Below, piece after piece: positions 1 to 7,945 of a DNA stretch of 22,627 bases. The DNA is from an uncultured Alphaproteobacteria bacterium. Lineage in GTDB: Bacteria > Pseudomonadota > Alphaproteobacteria > Paracaedibacterales > CAIULA01. The stretch is from NCBI GenBank assembly GCA_903905285.1, contig CAIVFQ010000005.1:1-22627 (forward strand), written 5' to 3'. The number at the start of each line of letters is the position of its first letter. Position 1 is the stretch's first letter. The position numbers and the translations under genes are program-made. The notes under the pieces are model-generated. The model was not told the origin of the DNA, ran no database searches, and worked only from the letters and a program-made list of their open reading frames with translations.

Positions 1-216
1 AAAGGGAGATTGAACCAATAACAAAAGGCCAGGCAGAATGATGGTGCCCATGGGATCAATATGAACCAAGGGGTTAAAGGTATCACGGTGTTCAGCTTTG
101 GCAGTGGTGTCACCAAATTTAGCTGCAATCATCCCTCGTGCCGCTTCACGGCTGGTAATGGCGAACACTAAGGCGACCAACGATGCCAAGGTGGCAACAA
201 AATACGATAAAGTCAT
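1..216 (-). CDS. Site-2 protease (peptidase M50) family protein, N-terminal 72 residues, HExxH lost
   Basis: The gene starts at the ATG at 216 behind a purine-rich AGGCAGGGG and leaves the window at base 1, so only the N-terminus is visible. A hydrophobic helix (about residues 4-20) is followed by GDTTAK (35-40) and NPLVHIDPMGT (48-58). This order is diagnostic of the small prokaryotic M50 integral-membrane metalloproteases, where the NPxxHxDPxG segment follows the zinc site. In that family the first helix ends with HExxH. Here the equivalent stretch reads S-R-E-A-A-R-G (22-28), so both zinc-ligand histidines are arginines while the glutamate stays. Seen: the substitution. Inferred: a pseudoprotease that may bind rather than cut membrane substrates. 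The rest of the protein is needed to judge other ligands. It is divergent from the solute-binding protein gene at 304. Confidence 0.75.
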   Translation of the reverse strand, partial: MTLSYFVATLASLVALVFAITSREAARGMIAAKFGDTTAKAEHRDTFNPLVHIDPMGTIILPGLLLLVQSPF

Positions 217-303
217 GAATCCCCTGCCTAAAATTTTCTACCCAATCATTTTCGATTAGACTATAACACAACTATTAAGTTTACAATTTAGAACCGATCA
301 GAA
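217..303. promoter_or_regulatory. Divergent intergenic region with weak promoter-like elements
   Basis: The 87 bases between the divergent M50-like gene and the solute-binding protein gene are AT-rich and must carry the start signals for both. TATAAC at 262-267 could be a -10 box for the rightward gene, and its complement region reads TATAGT-like for the leftward gene. No convincing -35 hexamer is seen for either. The assignment is weak. Confidence 0.25.
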
Positions 304-2235
304 ATGTCTTTAAAAACAAAATTACCTATCATTCTTGGCGTTTTAATCTTGGCTGGTGTTGGCTATTATTACCAACAATGTTCCTGCCCTAAATCCGATA
401 AAGTGGCTTTAGAACAAAAGGTTCAGACTCCTGTTGCGGCGCCGGCTGTTGAACAACCAGTATCAGAGGTGGTTATTCCCCCAACGGCTGTAACAGCCAT
501 TGCGCGTTTTGGTGAGCCTGCTTATAAGCCTGGGTTTACCCATTTCAAACATGCTAACCCCAATGCCCCTAAGGGCGGCACTTTACGCCTCAGCACTGTC
601 GGCACTTTCGATACCCTTAATACAAGCATTGTTAAAGGCATTCATGCCATGGGCATTTTGGAATGTTACAACCCGTTGATGGCACGGTCAGCCAGCGAAC
701 CCTTTACCTTATATGGAGTGTTGGCGCAAGCTGTTGACCTGGCCCCTGATGCATCGTCCATTACGTTTTACTTAAACCCCAAGGCCCGTTTCCATGATGG
801 ATCGCCTGTGACGGCTGCTGATGTGAAATCCACTATTGAGACGTTAAGGGACAAAGGTCTGCCGCGGTACCGTCAGCATTATACGCGTATCGAAAAAATG
901 GAAATCTTGCATCCCCATGTTATCAAGATATCCTTTAATCCTTTAGAGGGTGGTGGATACGACCCCGAACTTCCCTTCATCATTGCTGGCTTAAGAGTTT
1001 TGAAGAAAGATCAGATCGAAAACATTAATTTTGCCGACAGTGGCTTAATCAAGATTATTGGCAGTGGCCCTTATAAAATTGGAGCTGTCGATCAGGGGCG
1101 GTCCGTTACCCTGGAATTGGATCCTAACTATTGGGCTAAAGATTTGCCGGTTAGGAAGGGTTTTTACAATTTCGGCACCATAAAAATTGAATATTTTAAA
1201 AATGCCCAGGTTCAGTTTCAGGCCTTTAGCGCTGGTGAGTATGATATTCATTTTGAAGCCAACCCCAATCAATGGGAATCGGGATATAATTTCGCCGCCT
1301 TTAAAGATGGTCGTGTGAAAAAGGTCGAAGTCCAACATCAACGACCTGTGACTGTCCGCACCATTATTTTCAATATGCGTCGCCCTATTTTTGCCGAATG
1401 GAAACTCCGTAAGGCTTTAACTTTGGCGCTTGATTTTAACACCTTGAATAAGATGGTCTTTTTTAACAGCATGAAGTGCCCTGCCAGCATGTTCGCCAAT
1501 ACCTATTTGGCGCACAGAGGTCCAGCCACGGGCAAGGAAGCCGACATCTTAAAAAGCTATGCTGATAGAATAAAGCCAGAACTTTTAAAAATGATGTTAG
1601 ACGAGCCATTTACCCCCGCCCAAACCAAGGGTGATGGTGATCAGCGTGAAAACCTGGCCAAGGCCGATGCGTTGCTGAAAGAAGCTGGTTGGGTTTTGAA
1701 AAACGGTAAACGCGTTGACGCAAAAGGCCAGCCATTAACCTTTGAAATTATGATTAAAGACCCCCGCCTAGAAAAGATTGCTTTATCGTTTAAGGAAAGC
1801 CTGAAAAAGCTGGGCATCGATTTGTCTGTTCGCATGATGGATACCGTGCAATATGAAAACCGCGTTGTTGAATCTGATTTTGATATGATTATTCATGCCT
1901 TTACCAACACCTTGTCGCCTGGCAATGAACAAGTCTATTACTTCAGTGCCAAGAATGCAGACGCCAAGGGTAGTAGCAATTATATCGGTCTTAAAGATCC
2001 TGTTGCTGAGGCCTTGGCTGTGGGAGTGGCAACCGCCCGTGATAAGGAATCTTTAGAGGTAGCAGCTCATGCCCTTGACCGGTACATCATGCACATGTGT
2101 TATCAAATTCCCTTGTCTTATGAAAACACCCTTCGGTGGGCCTATTGGGTGGATAAATCGGCGATCCCTGAGATTGACCCCCAAATTGGTTTAGACGTGA
2201 TGAGTCTGGGTTGGTCGCCGACAGCTGCCGGCTGA
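304..2235 (+). CDS. YejA-like periplasmic substrate-binding protein of an ABC transporter (SBP family 5)
   Basis: A 643-residue family 5 solute-binding protein, the group that captures peptides and similar compounds in the periplasm. The mature part opens with RFGEPAYKPGFTHFKHANP and then APKGGTLRLSTVGTFDTLN. This signature belongs to the YejA branch, which in E. coli feeds the YejBEF transporter and imports microcin C. Later it keeps the family pattern GSGPYKI (about 258) and WxLRKALTLALDF (about 365-377). The N-terminus has lysines and a hydrophobic stretch (about 8-20), then YYYQQCSC. There is no good lipobox, so it is either a cleaved signal peptide or an uncleaved anchor. A Pro/Val/Ala-rich linker (about 40-62) separates this from the binding domain, which is unusual for a free periplasmic protein. 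No permease or ATPase genes are adjacent. The ATG at 304 is the start; the ribosome site is weak. Confidence 0.88.
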   Translation: MSLKTKLPIILGVLILAGVGYYYQQCSCPKSDKVALEQKVQTPVAAPAVEQPVSEVVIPPTAVTAIARFGEPAYKPGFTHFKHANPNAPKGGTLRLSTVGTFDTLNTSIVKGIHAMGILECYNPLMARSASEPFTLYGVLAQAVDLAPDASSITFYLNPKARFHDGSPVTAADVKSTIETLRDKGLPRYRQHYTRIEKMEILHPHVIKISFNPLEGGGYDPELPFIIAGLRVLKKDQIENINFADSGLIKIIGSGPYKIGAVDQGRSVTLELDPNYWAKDLPVRKGFYNFGTIKIEYFKNAQVQFQAFSAGEYDIHFEANPNQWESGYNFAAFKDGRVKKVEVQHQRPVTVRTIIFNMRRPIFAEWKLRKALTLALDFNTLNKMVFFNSMKCPASMFANTYLAHRGPATGKEADILKSYADRIKPELLKMMLDEPFTPAQTKGDGDQRENLAKADALLKEAGWVLKNGKRVDAKGQPLTFEIMIKDPRLEKIALSFKESLKKLGIDLSVRMMDTVQYENRVVESDFDMIIHAFTNTLSPGNEQVYYFSAKNADAKGSSNYIGLKDPVAEALAVGVATARDKESLEVAAHALDRYIMHMCYQIPLSYENTLRWAYWVDKSAIPEIDPQIGLDVMSLGWSPTAAG

Positions 2236-2241
2236 TAAGGG

Positions 2242-3132
2242 GTGATTACCTTTAAAAAACCTACCTTACGACTCAACCCCTTTTATGGGGCGGGGTTGAT
2301 TGTTTTGGTGGCTCTACTAACAACGATTAGCAACGGTCTGACCCATTCGTTGCCAAAAACGTTGTCGAGCAGTCAGATTCTGTTTTTTAAATCAGGCATC
2401 GGTTTTTTGTTGGTTGTGGCTTGGTATCAGGCAAATTTAAAACGGTTGTTATCAACAGAAAATTTGAAGTGGCAATTTCTTAAAGGCTTTGCAGGGGCAG
2501 CTGGTAACGGCTTTTGGATAGCTGCCGTGCAAGTTTTACCCTTGGCTGACAGCAGCGCGTTATCGTTAACCAGTGCGTTGATGACGACGGCCGGCGCTTA
2601 TTATTTCTTTTCCGAAAACCCTACACGTCCTTTGTTATGGGCCATTGGCGTGGGGTTTTTAGGGGTGTTGGTTATTCTAAAGCCATCTTCCTCTATTTTT
2701 AATTTTTACAGTCTGTATCCTTTGCTGTCAGCCTTGGCATTTTCAGCCTCCTCCCTCATTATCAAAAAAGTTGCGGTTAAAGATTCATCGCAAACAACCC
2801 TTTGTTATTTATTGCTGTTCATGGCCCTGTGCAGCTTTTTGCCTGCCGTTTATTATTGGCAGCCGGTTGAGGTTGGTACGGTTCTAAGGTTGGTCGGGAT
2901 TGCTGTTTTGTACCTGTTGGGTCAGTTCGCGCTTATTGAGGCCTACACTTATACCCAGGCTGCTTTCTTGGCGCCCTTTAAGTTTGCCCGTTTCCCTTTG
3001 GCGATTTTATCGGGTTGGTTATTCTTTCATGAACACTTTTCTTGGTCGACTTTGGCGGGTGGCGGACTCATTATCGCTTCTTATTTCTACCTAGGAGCCG
3101 CTAAAACAAAGGAACGAAAGACCATTAGCTAA
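2242..3132 (+). CDS. EamA/DMT-family transporter (10 TM)
   Basis: A 296-residue, very hydrophobic protein with about ten membrane helices arranged as two EamA repeats. This is the usual form of drug/metabolite transporter superfamily exporters of the inner membrane. Typical pieces include FFKSGIGFLLV in the first repeat and a C-terminal repeat ending FxxEHFSWSTLAGGGLIIAS. Proteins of this type move amino acids, nucleotides or other metabolites; the substrate cannot be read from the sequence. The first in-frame start is GTG at 2242, directly after an in-frame TAA, six bases past the stop of the solute-binding protein. The AAGGGG before it is too close to be an ideal ribosome site, so the start is uncertain. 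The spacing suggests an operon with the upstream gene, but a functional link is only inferred. Confidence 0.85.
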   Translation: MITFKKPTLRLNPFYGAGLIVLVALLTTISNGLTHSLPKTLSSSQILFFKSGIGFLLVVAWYQANLKRLLSTENLKWQFLKGFAGAAGNGFWIAAVQVLPLADSSALSLTSALMTTAGAYYFFSENPTRPLLWAIGVGFLGVLVILKPSSSIFNFYSLYPLLSALAFSASSLIIKKVAVKDSSQTTLCYLLLFMALCSFLPAVYYWQPVEVGTVLRLVGIAVLYLLGQFALIEAYTYTQAAFLAPFKFARFPLAILSGWLFFHEHFSWSTLAGGGLIIASYFYLGAAKTKERKTIS

Positions 3133-3160
3133 ATTTAGTTAATAGCTATTGACTAAATTT
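3131..3160. repeat. 30-bp near-perfect palindrome after the EamA gene
   Basis: Arms AAATTTAGTTAATAG (3131-3145) and CTATTGACTAAATTT (3146-3160) are complementary at 14 of 15 positions. The exception (T3140 with G3151) would be a G-U wobble in RNA. The left arm overlaps the TAA stop of the EamA gene. No T run follows on either strand (the plus side continues CGGGAAAAAAA), so it is a poor intrinsic terminator. A protein-binding operator ahead of the tssM-like gene is an alternative. Confidence 0.6.
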
Positions 3161-3258
3161 CGGGAAAAAAATGGTTGGGAAATCATAACTCTACCTTTTT
3201 ATATAAAATTTTATTAAACTGAAAATAAAAACGCGCGCAAGCAAGCACTAAGACCTTC

Positions 3259-6200
3259 ATGACTGAGATTATTATTCGTTTTTTTAGAAATCTGGCTCGC
3301 AGTTTTATGCACTCGCTGAGTGGACTGCCGTGGGTTGTGGTCGTCTTGCTTATCCTGGCGCTTATCCTTATTATTTTGATCGTCATCTTGACGATTAGGG
3401 GTATGCGCAAGGCCGCCTTAAAGGCTCCTGGAGCCTTGCCCCCTGATCAAGTTCTCAGTGAAAAACTGCCCCCTTTTGGTGGCTGGGTCACTGAAGTCTT
3501 ATCCCGCAAAGGTTTCTTTCGGGTTAGCTCTCTTAGTTTATCTTTTCTAAAAGCGTTAGAGTTTTTAAAGCAAACCCTTGATACCTATAACTACAAATAC
3601 CAGCTGCCTTGGTATTTACTGATTGGCGCTGAAAATTCTGGGAAGAGCACGTTAATGGAGGGGGCTGAGCTGAATTTGCCCTTTGGACGCCAAGACTTTG
3701 GTCTGCATCATGGTCACCCAGATTGTCAGTGGTGGTTTTTAAACAGAGGCGTCATTTTAGATATCCGCGGTAACTTTTTGATGCGGCAAGCGGCTTTAAA
3801 CTCTAACGAGAAAGGCTGGAGATCGCTGCTTATCTTGTTGGCCCGGTATCGGGCAGCACGGCCTATTAATGGGGTAATTCTGACCATTCCTGCGACGGAG
3901 TTATATGGCCGCCAGCGTCTTAGTGTTGATGAAATCAGTGCCCGTGCTGAATATCTGGCGCAAAAGCTGGCGATAGCTCAAAATGGTTTAGGTCTCAGAT
4001 TGCCTATTTATGTGCTGATTACCAAAACCGATACTGTCCCTGGCTTTCAAAGTTTTTGTTCTGAAATTCCCACCCGTAACCGGCACAACATGATTGGCTG
4101 GTCATCACCTTACAGCTTGGACACAGCCTATACCCAGAACTGGATGGAGGAAGCCTTTTCAGCCGTTCAAGAAAACCTTCATCAATTGCGATTAGAGATT
4201 TTTGCCGAAGGTGGTTCTAGCGCGGTGCGCGATGGGGTTTTTGTGTTCCCCAGTGAATTAATGACAATCAAAGACAGCTTGTCTGTTTATCTGAATCATG
4301 TATTCAAAAACACGTCTTATCAGCAATCAATGACATTGCGGGGTATTTATTTCTGCGGGGATAGTGGTCTGACGCCTCTTAAAATTCTAGACGATCAAGA
4401 AAACGATACCTTGGCGGTTGTCGGGACTGTTGAAAATCTTACCTCTCGTGCTGATCCTGCTGGTGTGCAGTTGATGGCTGCCTCAAACGAATCTGTAAAA
4501 CGAAAAGTCTTTTTTGTGGAAGATCTTATTACCCAAAAAGTTTTGCAGGAGCCTGGACTTGCTATTCCCCAGAAAAAAAGGATTCTTAGTGTTAACCGCA
4601 TTTTGAATGTTACAAAAATTGCGACGGCTGTTTTTGTAACCTTGGGCAGTTATGGGTTGTTCAATGCCTATGATAATTTTATCAGAAGCCGTGATTACAT
4701 TATGCCTGTTCTGGGTAAGATGAATAACTTGTTGCATGATTTGCGCAATTTAAAGCTCAATCACCCCAACCATTCGAATGAATTATTTGATGTTTATGCC
4801 CGTGAATTAATCGAAATGATGGATCAGTTGAATCAGACTGATTTTTTCTCCATCTTTGTGCCTGCCTCTTGGTTTAGCCCCCTTCATTCAGATTTGCACG
4901 AAACATTAAAGGTTTCCTATCAGCAAGTCGTTATAAGAACTATTTATATTGATTTGCTTTTAAAGGCCCGTGACCTACTACACTTACGCCCGGGCCTCCA
5001 AGATCAATCTTCATCGTTGGTGCAGCTGTTGATGCCCCTTTCAAGCCCTGAATATCTTTTGGTGAAACGGTATGTAGAAGGGTTGGCGACCTTACAAGAT
5101 AAAATTAATAAATTTAATAATCTTAAAGGTGCATCCAGCTTTAGCGATCTGAATGATTTGGTAATCTATACTTTTGGGGGACAACTGCCTAAACAATTTG
5201 CGGAACAGTATCATCGTTTCCAAGGGTTGCTGAACAACACGATTTTCCCGCCGATTGATCTAAAACCCTACCAAGCCCTTGCGCGCGAGACGCTGACAGC
5301 TTTATATCAAAACTTTCTGAATGTGTTGTTTAATGCAAATGCACCTAACACATTACCCAACCGTTTGAATGGTGTTCTAAAGCAACTGAGTCAGAAAGAT
5401 AATCAACATTTGCCCGAGATCAACACATTACGGCAGTTTAGTTTAGAATTAGCGCAGGCTATGCCCACATTTGGAGAGGTGGGACAAACGTGGCTTGATA
5501 AAGATTTCTTCAATCCTTCCAAGGATTTTGACGTTTTATTAGATAAGATTGATGGGTCTAATCTGTTTGGGAAAGAGTTCACCCAATACCTGGTGGATCA
5601 AACGGCTGTTGGCTTTAGCAATTTGCAACAATACCTGCGGCCTTTTAATCAATTATTATCCGATCAACCTATAACATCTTTGATGAACGCCTATGTAGTC
5701 CAGAACTACGTTCCATCACAAGGGTTAATTACCTTGTCAAAAAGCTTGATTAAATTGTTCTCCGAACCTTATATGGGCGTGTCAACCGGATGTTCATTTT
5801 CAACGATAACACCCCCTGGGAAAGTCATTCATTGGGACAGCAAGTTGATTCAGTTGGCTTACGATATGTGTAAGCGGTATGACGAATTTGCTCTTAAAGA
5901 AATTTCGACGTTTCCGCCTTTGTTGCATGAGAACTTGAAGCTATTGGCGCGTCAGAATTTACAGGCAAACGTCATTGATTTGGTTGCACGGTCGCAAAGC
6001 TTTATTGACCTGCCAGTCAATTTATCCCAAGGGTTGGCGGCTGAGGAAGTTTTACGATCTAAAGTTGGGGATGCGGGAGAAGTCGCTCCTAAGTTTGCCA
6101 AATTATTAGAGATTCTGAATCAAGATTCAGTGGGTTTTTCGTTTATCGAATTAAGGGATTTATTAGCGTCTACAAGCTATTGGTTGTTATCGCAGGTCGA

Positions 6201-7824
6201 GATTATGCTGGAGAACCTGACCCCTTACACTATGCATGATATCACCTTCGATTGGTGGAATGGTCAGGCAGGGGCGTCTTTAGGGGGGTATTCTTCTCAT
6301 GACCTTGAAGATTTGAAAGCTTATTTGGAACTGCAACGCCAACAAATTCAGAATATGGCCCTGAGCTACGCCAAACCATTGGTTGCCTTTTTGACGGTGC
6401 CAGCCATGGCCGAAGCAACGGGAGATAAAGCGCTGTTAAACAAATGGCGTCGTATTGTTACTCAGGTTGAGGCTTATGGTAAAAAACAACCCGGCAATTC
6501 AATTAGTGTTCTAGAGGATTTTATTCTAAAAGTCATGAACGTTTATGACCTAAAAACAATTTTCTCAATGGTTCCGTTGGCTGATATTCAGCAATCCTCA
6601 GGCGATTACTTTCTTGAAATTGTCAGGCAATTAAAAAAGGCGGCTTTATCACGAGCAGAAATTATGCGCCGCCAACAAAGCATTGAACATTACAAGGAAC
6701 TAGTCAGCATCTTTAACCAGGATTTAAAGAACAAGTTTCCTTTTGTGGGGGCAAACTTAAGTTTAACTATGTCCGAAGCTGACCCCGAAGACATTCGTGC
6801 CTTTTTCAGAAAATTTGATGCCTTTGGCGGTTCTGTTCAAGAGATTGCCAACCAAGTCTATCAACTGGGTCCTATGGCAGGCCCTGCTGTTGACTTTTTA
6901 AAGCAGATGCAAGTTCTTAAAGACTTTTTTGAAGTCTATTTGAAAGGTCAGGGCGAAGGCGATTTGCCAACCTTTGACTTTAAAATTGATTTTCGAGCCA
7001 ACCGCAACCGCGAGGCGGGTGGTGACATGATTGTTGATTGGACAATAAAACCCGATGAAGACACTATGATCCACAAGAATGAGAAAATTCGCCAGGGCCG
7101 TTGGATTTATGGAAACCCTGTCTCACTTAGTTTCCGGTGGCCTCAGGGGGACAGCATTCCCCTTAAACCTGTTAAAGACCAAACTCAGCCCTTATTATCT
7201 ATTGATGAAAAGACGGCAACGTTTACCTACACGGGCCGCTGGGCGTTGTTTTGGTTGCTGCGGTTGCATATGGCGAATAAGACTAAATATTCGCCCCTTC
7301 AAGATCCGAATCCCCACGTGCTGAAATTTATGATTCCAACCAGCCCTGCTGATAAAGCAGTTGTTTACAATGTATTGACGTTGATGTTGCCTTCTGCAAA
7401 TCCGAAAAAGCCTGGGAAGCTTGTGCGTATGCCTGTTTTCCCTGTTCTGGCGCCTGACTTGTCGGATGAAGTTTTAGGCTATGCTGATAAGGCCGTGTTA
7501 ACCGAAGGGGTTGTTAAAGCCGCTAAATTAGAAACTGACGAAAACCCACCGCCTACAGCTGCTAAATCTAAGGTTGAAAAACCTAAGGCTGACGCTGCAT
7601 CAGCAGCAGCTAAGGTATCTGACCCTGCGGCACCTGCTGAGCCTGACAAAAAAGAAGAAAAGGCCACTGATGCGCCGGCAAAGGAAGAAAAAACTGATCC
7701 CGCGGCACCTGCTGAGCCCGACAAAAAGGAGGAAGAAAAAGCCGCTGATGCACCGGCTGCTGAGGCAGATGCAACAGAAGAACCAAAGAGTGATGATGCG
7801 CCAGCTGAAGAAGCCGCGGAATAA
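3259..7824 (+). CDS. tssM: TssM/IcmF-like type VI secretion membrane protein with repeated acidic tail
   Basis: A 1521-residue member of the IcmF/TssM family, the inner-membrane subunit that spans to the periplasm in the type VI membrane complex (with TssL and TssJ). A hydrophobic segment at 25-47 precedes a cytoplasmic GTPase-like domain: Walker A GAENSGKS (123-130), GVILDIRG (about 164-171) as the Walker B region, and a TKTD motif (about 255) followed by VPGF, as in TssM proteins. A second membrane segment lies at about 450-470, then a long, mainly helical periplasmic part. The C-terminal region has the family look (GRWIYGNPVSLSFRWPQGD, then GRWALFWLL). From about residue 1414 a roughly 107-residue Ala/Pro/Glu/Lys tail is added, containing two copies of DPAAPAEPDKKEE. 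Typical TssM proteins are near 1200 residues, so this one is long. No other type VI gene is in the window. The ATG at 3259 lacks a strong ribosome site. Confidence 0.85.
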   Translation: MTEIIIRFFRNLARSFMHSLSGLPWVVVVLLILALILIILIVILTIRGMRKAALKAPGALPPDQVLSEKLPPFGGWVTEVLSRKGFFRVSSLSLSFLKALEFLKQTLDTYNYKYQLPWYLLIGAENSGKSTLMEGAELNLPFGRQDFGLHHGHPDCQWWFLNRGVILDIRGNFLMRQAALNSNEKGWRSLLILLARYRAARPINGVILTIPATELYGRQRLSVDEISARAEYLAQKLAIAQNGLGLRLPIYVLITKTDTVPGFQSFCSEIPTRNRHNMIGWSSPYSLDTAYTQNWMEEAFSAVQENLHQLRLEIFAEGGSSAVRDGVFVFPSELMTIKDSLSVYLNHVFKNTSYQQSMTLRGIYFCGDSGLTPLKILDDQENDTLAVVGTVENLTSRADPAGVQLMAASNESVKRKVFFVEDLITQKVLQEPGLAIPQKKRILSVNRILNVTKIATAVFVTLGSYGLFNAYDNFIRSRDYIMPVLGKMNNLLHDLRNLKLNHPNHSNELFDVYARELIEMMDQLNQTDFFSIFVPASWFSPLHSDLHETLKVSYQQVVIRTIYIDLLLKARDLLHLRPGLQDQSSSLVQLLMPLSSPEYLLVKRYVEGLATLQDKINKFNNLKGASSFSDLNDLVIYTFGGQLPKQFAEQYHRFQGLLNNTIFPPIDLKPYQALARETLTALYQNFLNVLFNANAPNTLPNRLNGVLKQLSQKDNQHLPEINTLRQFSLELAQAMPTFGEVGQTWLDKDFFNPSKDFDVLLDKIDGSNLFGKEFTQYLVDQTAVGFSNLQQYLRPFNQLLSDQPITSLMNAYVVQNYVPSQGLITLSKSLIKLFSEPYMGVSTGCSFSTITPPGKVIHWDSKLIQLAYDMCKRYDEFALKEISTFPPLLHENLKLLARQNLQANVIDLVARSQSFIDLPVNLSQGLAAEEVLRSKVGDAGEVAPKFAKLLEILNQDSVGFSFIELRDLLASTSYWLLSQVEIMLENLTPYTMHDITFDWWNGQAGASLGGYSSHDLEDLKAYLELQRQQIQNMALSYAKPLVAFLTVPAMAEATGDKALLNKWRRIVTQVEAYGKKQPGNSISVLEDFILKVMNVYDLKTIFSMVPLADIQQSSGDYFLEIVRQLKKAALSRAEIMRRQQSIEHYKELVSIFNQDLKNKFPFVGANLSLTMSEADPEDIRAFFRKFDAFGGSVQEIANQVYQLGPMAGPAVDFLKQMQVLKDFFEVYLKGQGEGDLPTFDFKIDFRANRNREAGGDMIVDWTIKPDEDTMIHKNEKIRQGRWIYGNPVSLSFRWPQGDSIPLKPVKDQTQPLLSIDEKTATFTYTGRWALFWLLRLHMANKTKYSPLQDPNPHVLKFMIPTSPADKAVVYNVLTLMLPSANPKKPGKLVRMPVFPVLAPDLSDEVLGYADKAVLTEGVVKAAKLETDENPPPTAAKSKVEKPKADAASAAAKVSDPAAPAEPDKKEEKATDAPAKEEKTDPAAPAEPDKKEEEKAADAPAAEADATEEPKSDDAPAEEAAE
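7621..7758 (+). repeat. Two tandem-like imperfect copies (60 and 63 nt) in the tssM 3' end
   Basis: Copy 1 (7621-7680) and copy 2 (7696-7758), 15 nt apart, encode DPAAPAEPDKKEEKATDAPA and DPAAPAEPDKKEEEKAADAPA. They differ by one extra glutamate codon and several third-position changes. This indicates an in-frame duplication old enough to have drifted but kept in frame. Confidence 0.8.
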
Positions 7825-7882
7825 TATGTCCGCACGAAATGAACTGTAGATGCTTACATATCAGCTTTATTAATTTTTTTTA

Positions 7883-7930
7883 TTGTAAAAAAACGAAACA
7901 AAACTATAAATACATAATGTTCAAACATTA
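7883..7930 (+). promoter_or_regulatory. Candidate promoter with overlapping operator-like palindrome
   Basis: TTGTAA (7883-7888), a 16-nt spacer and TATAAA (7905-7910) make a plausible sigma-70 promoter for the secreted-protein gene at 7946. The predicted start of transcription, near 7917, falls in a perfect inverted repeat: TAATGTT (7915-7921), CA, AACATTA (7924-7930). A palindrome at +1 fits a repressor site. The region is very AT-rich, so chance matches are possible. Confidence 0.4.
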
Positions 7931-7945
7931 ATATTTTTTAGGCTT

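Noticed and set aside
7479..7835. 118-residue Ser/Ala/Gly-rich minus-strand reading frame
   Set aside because: It is the mirror of the low-complexity tssM tail; its repeats and composition come from the repeat in the real gene.
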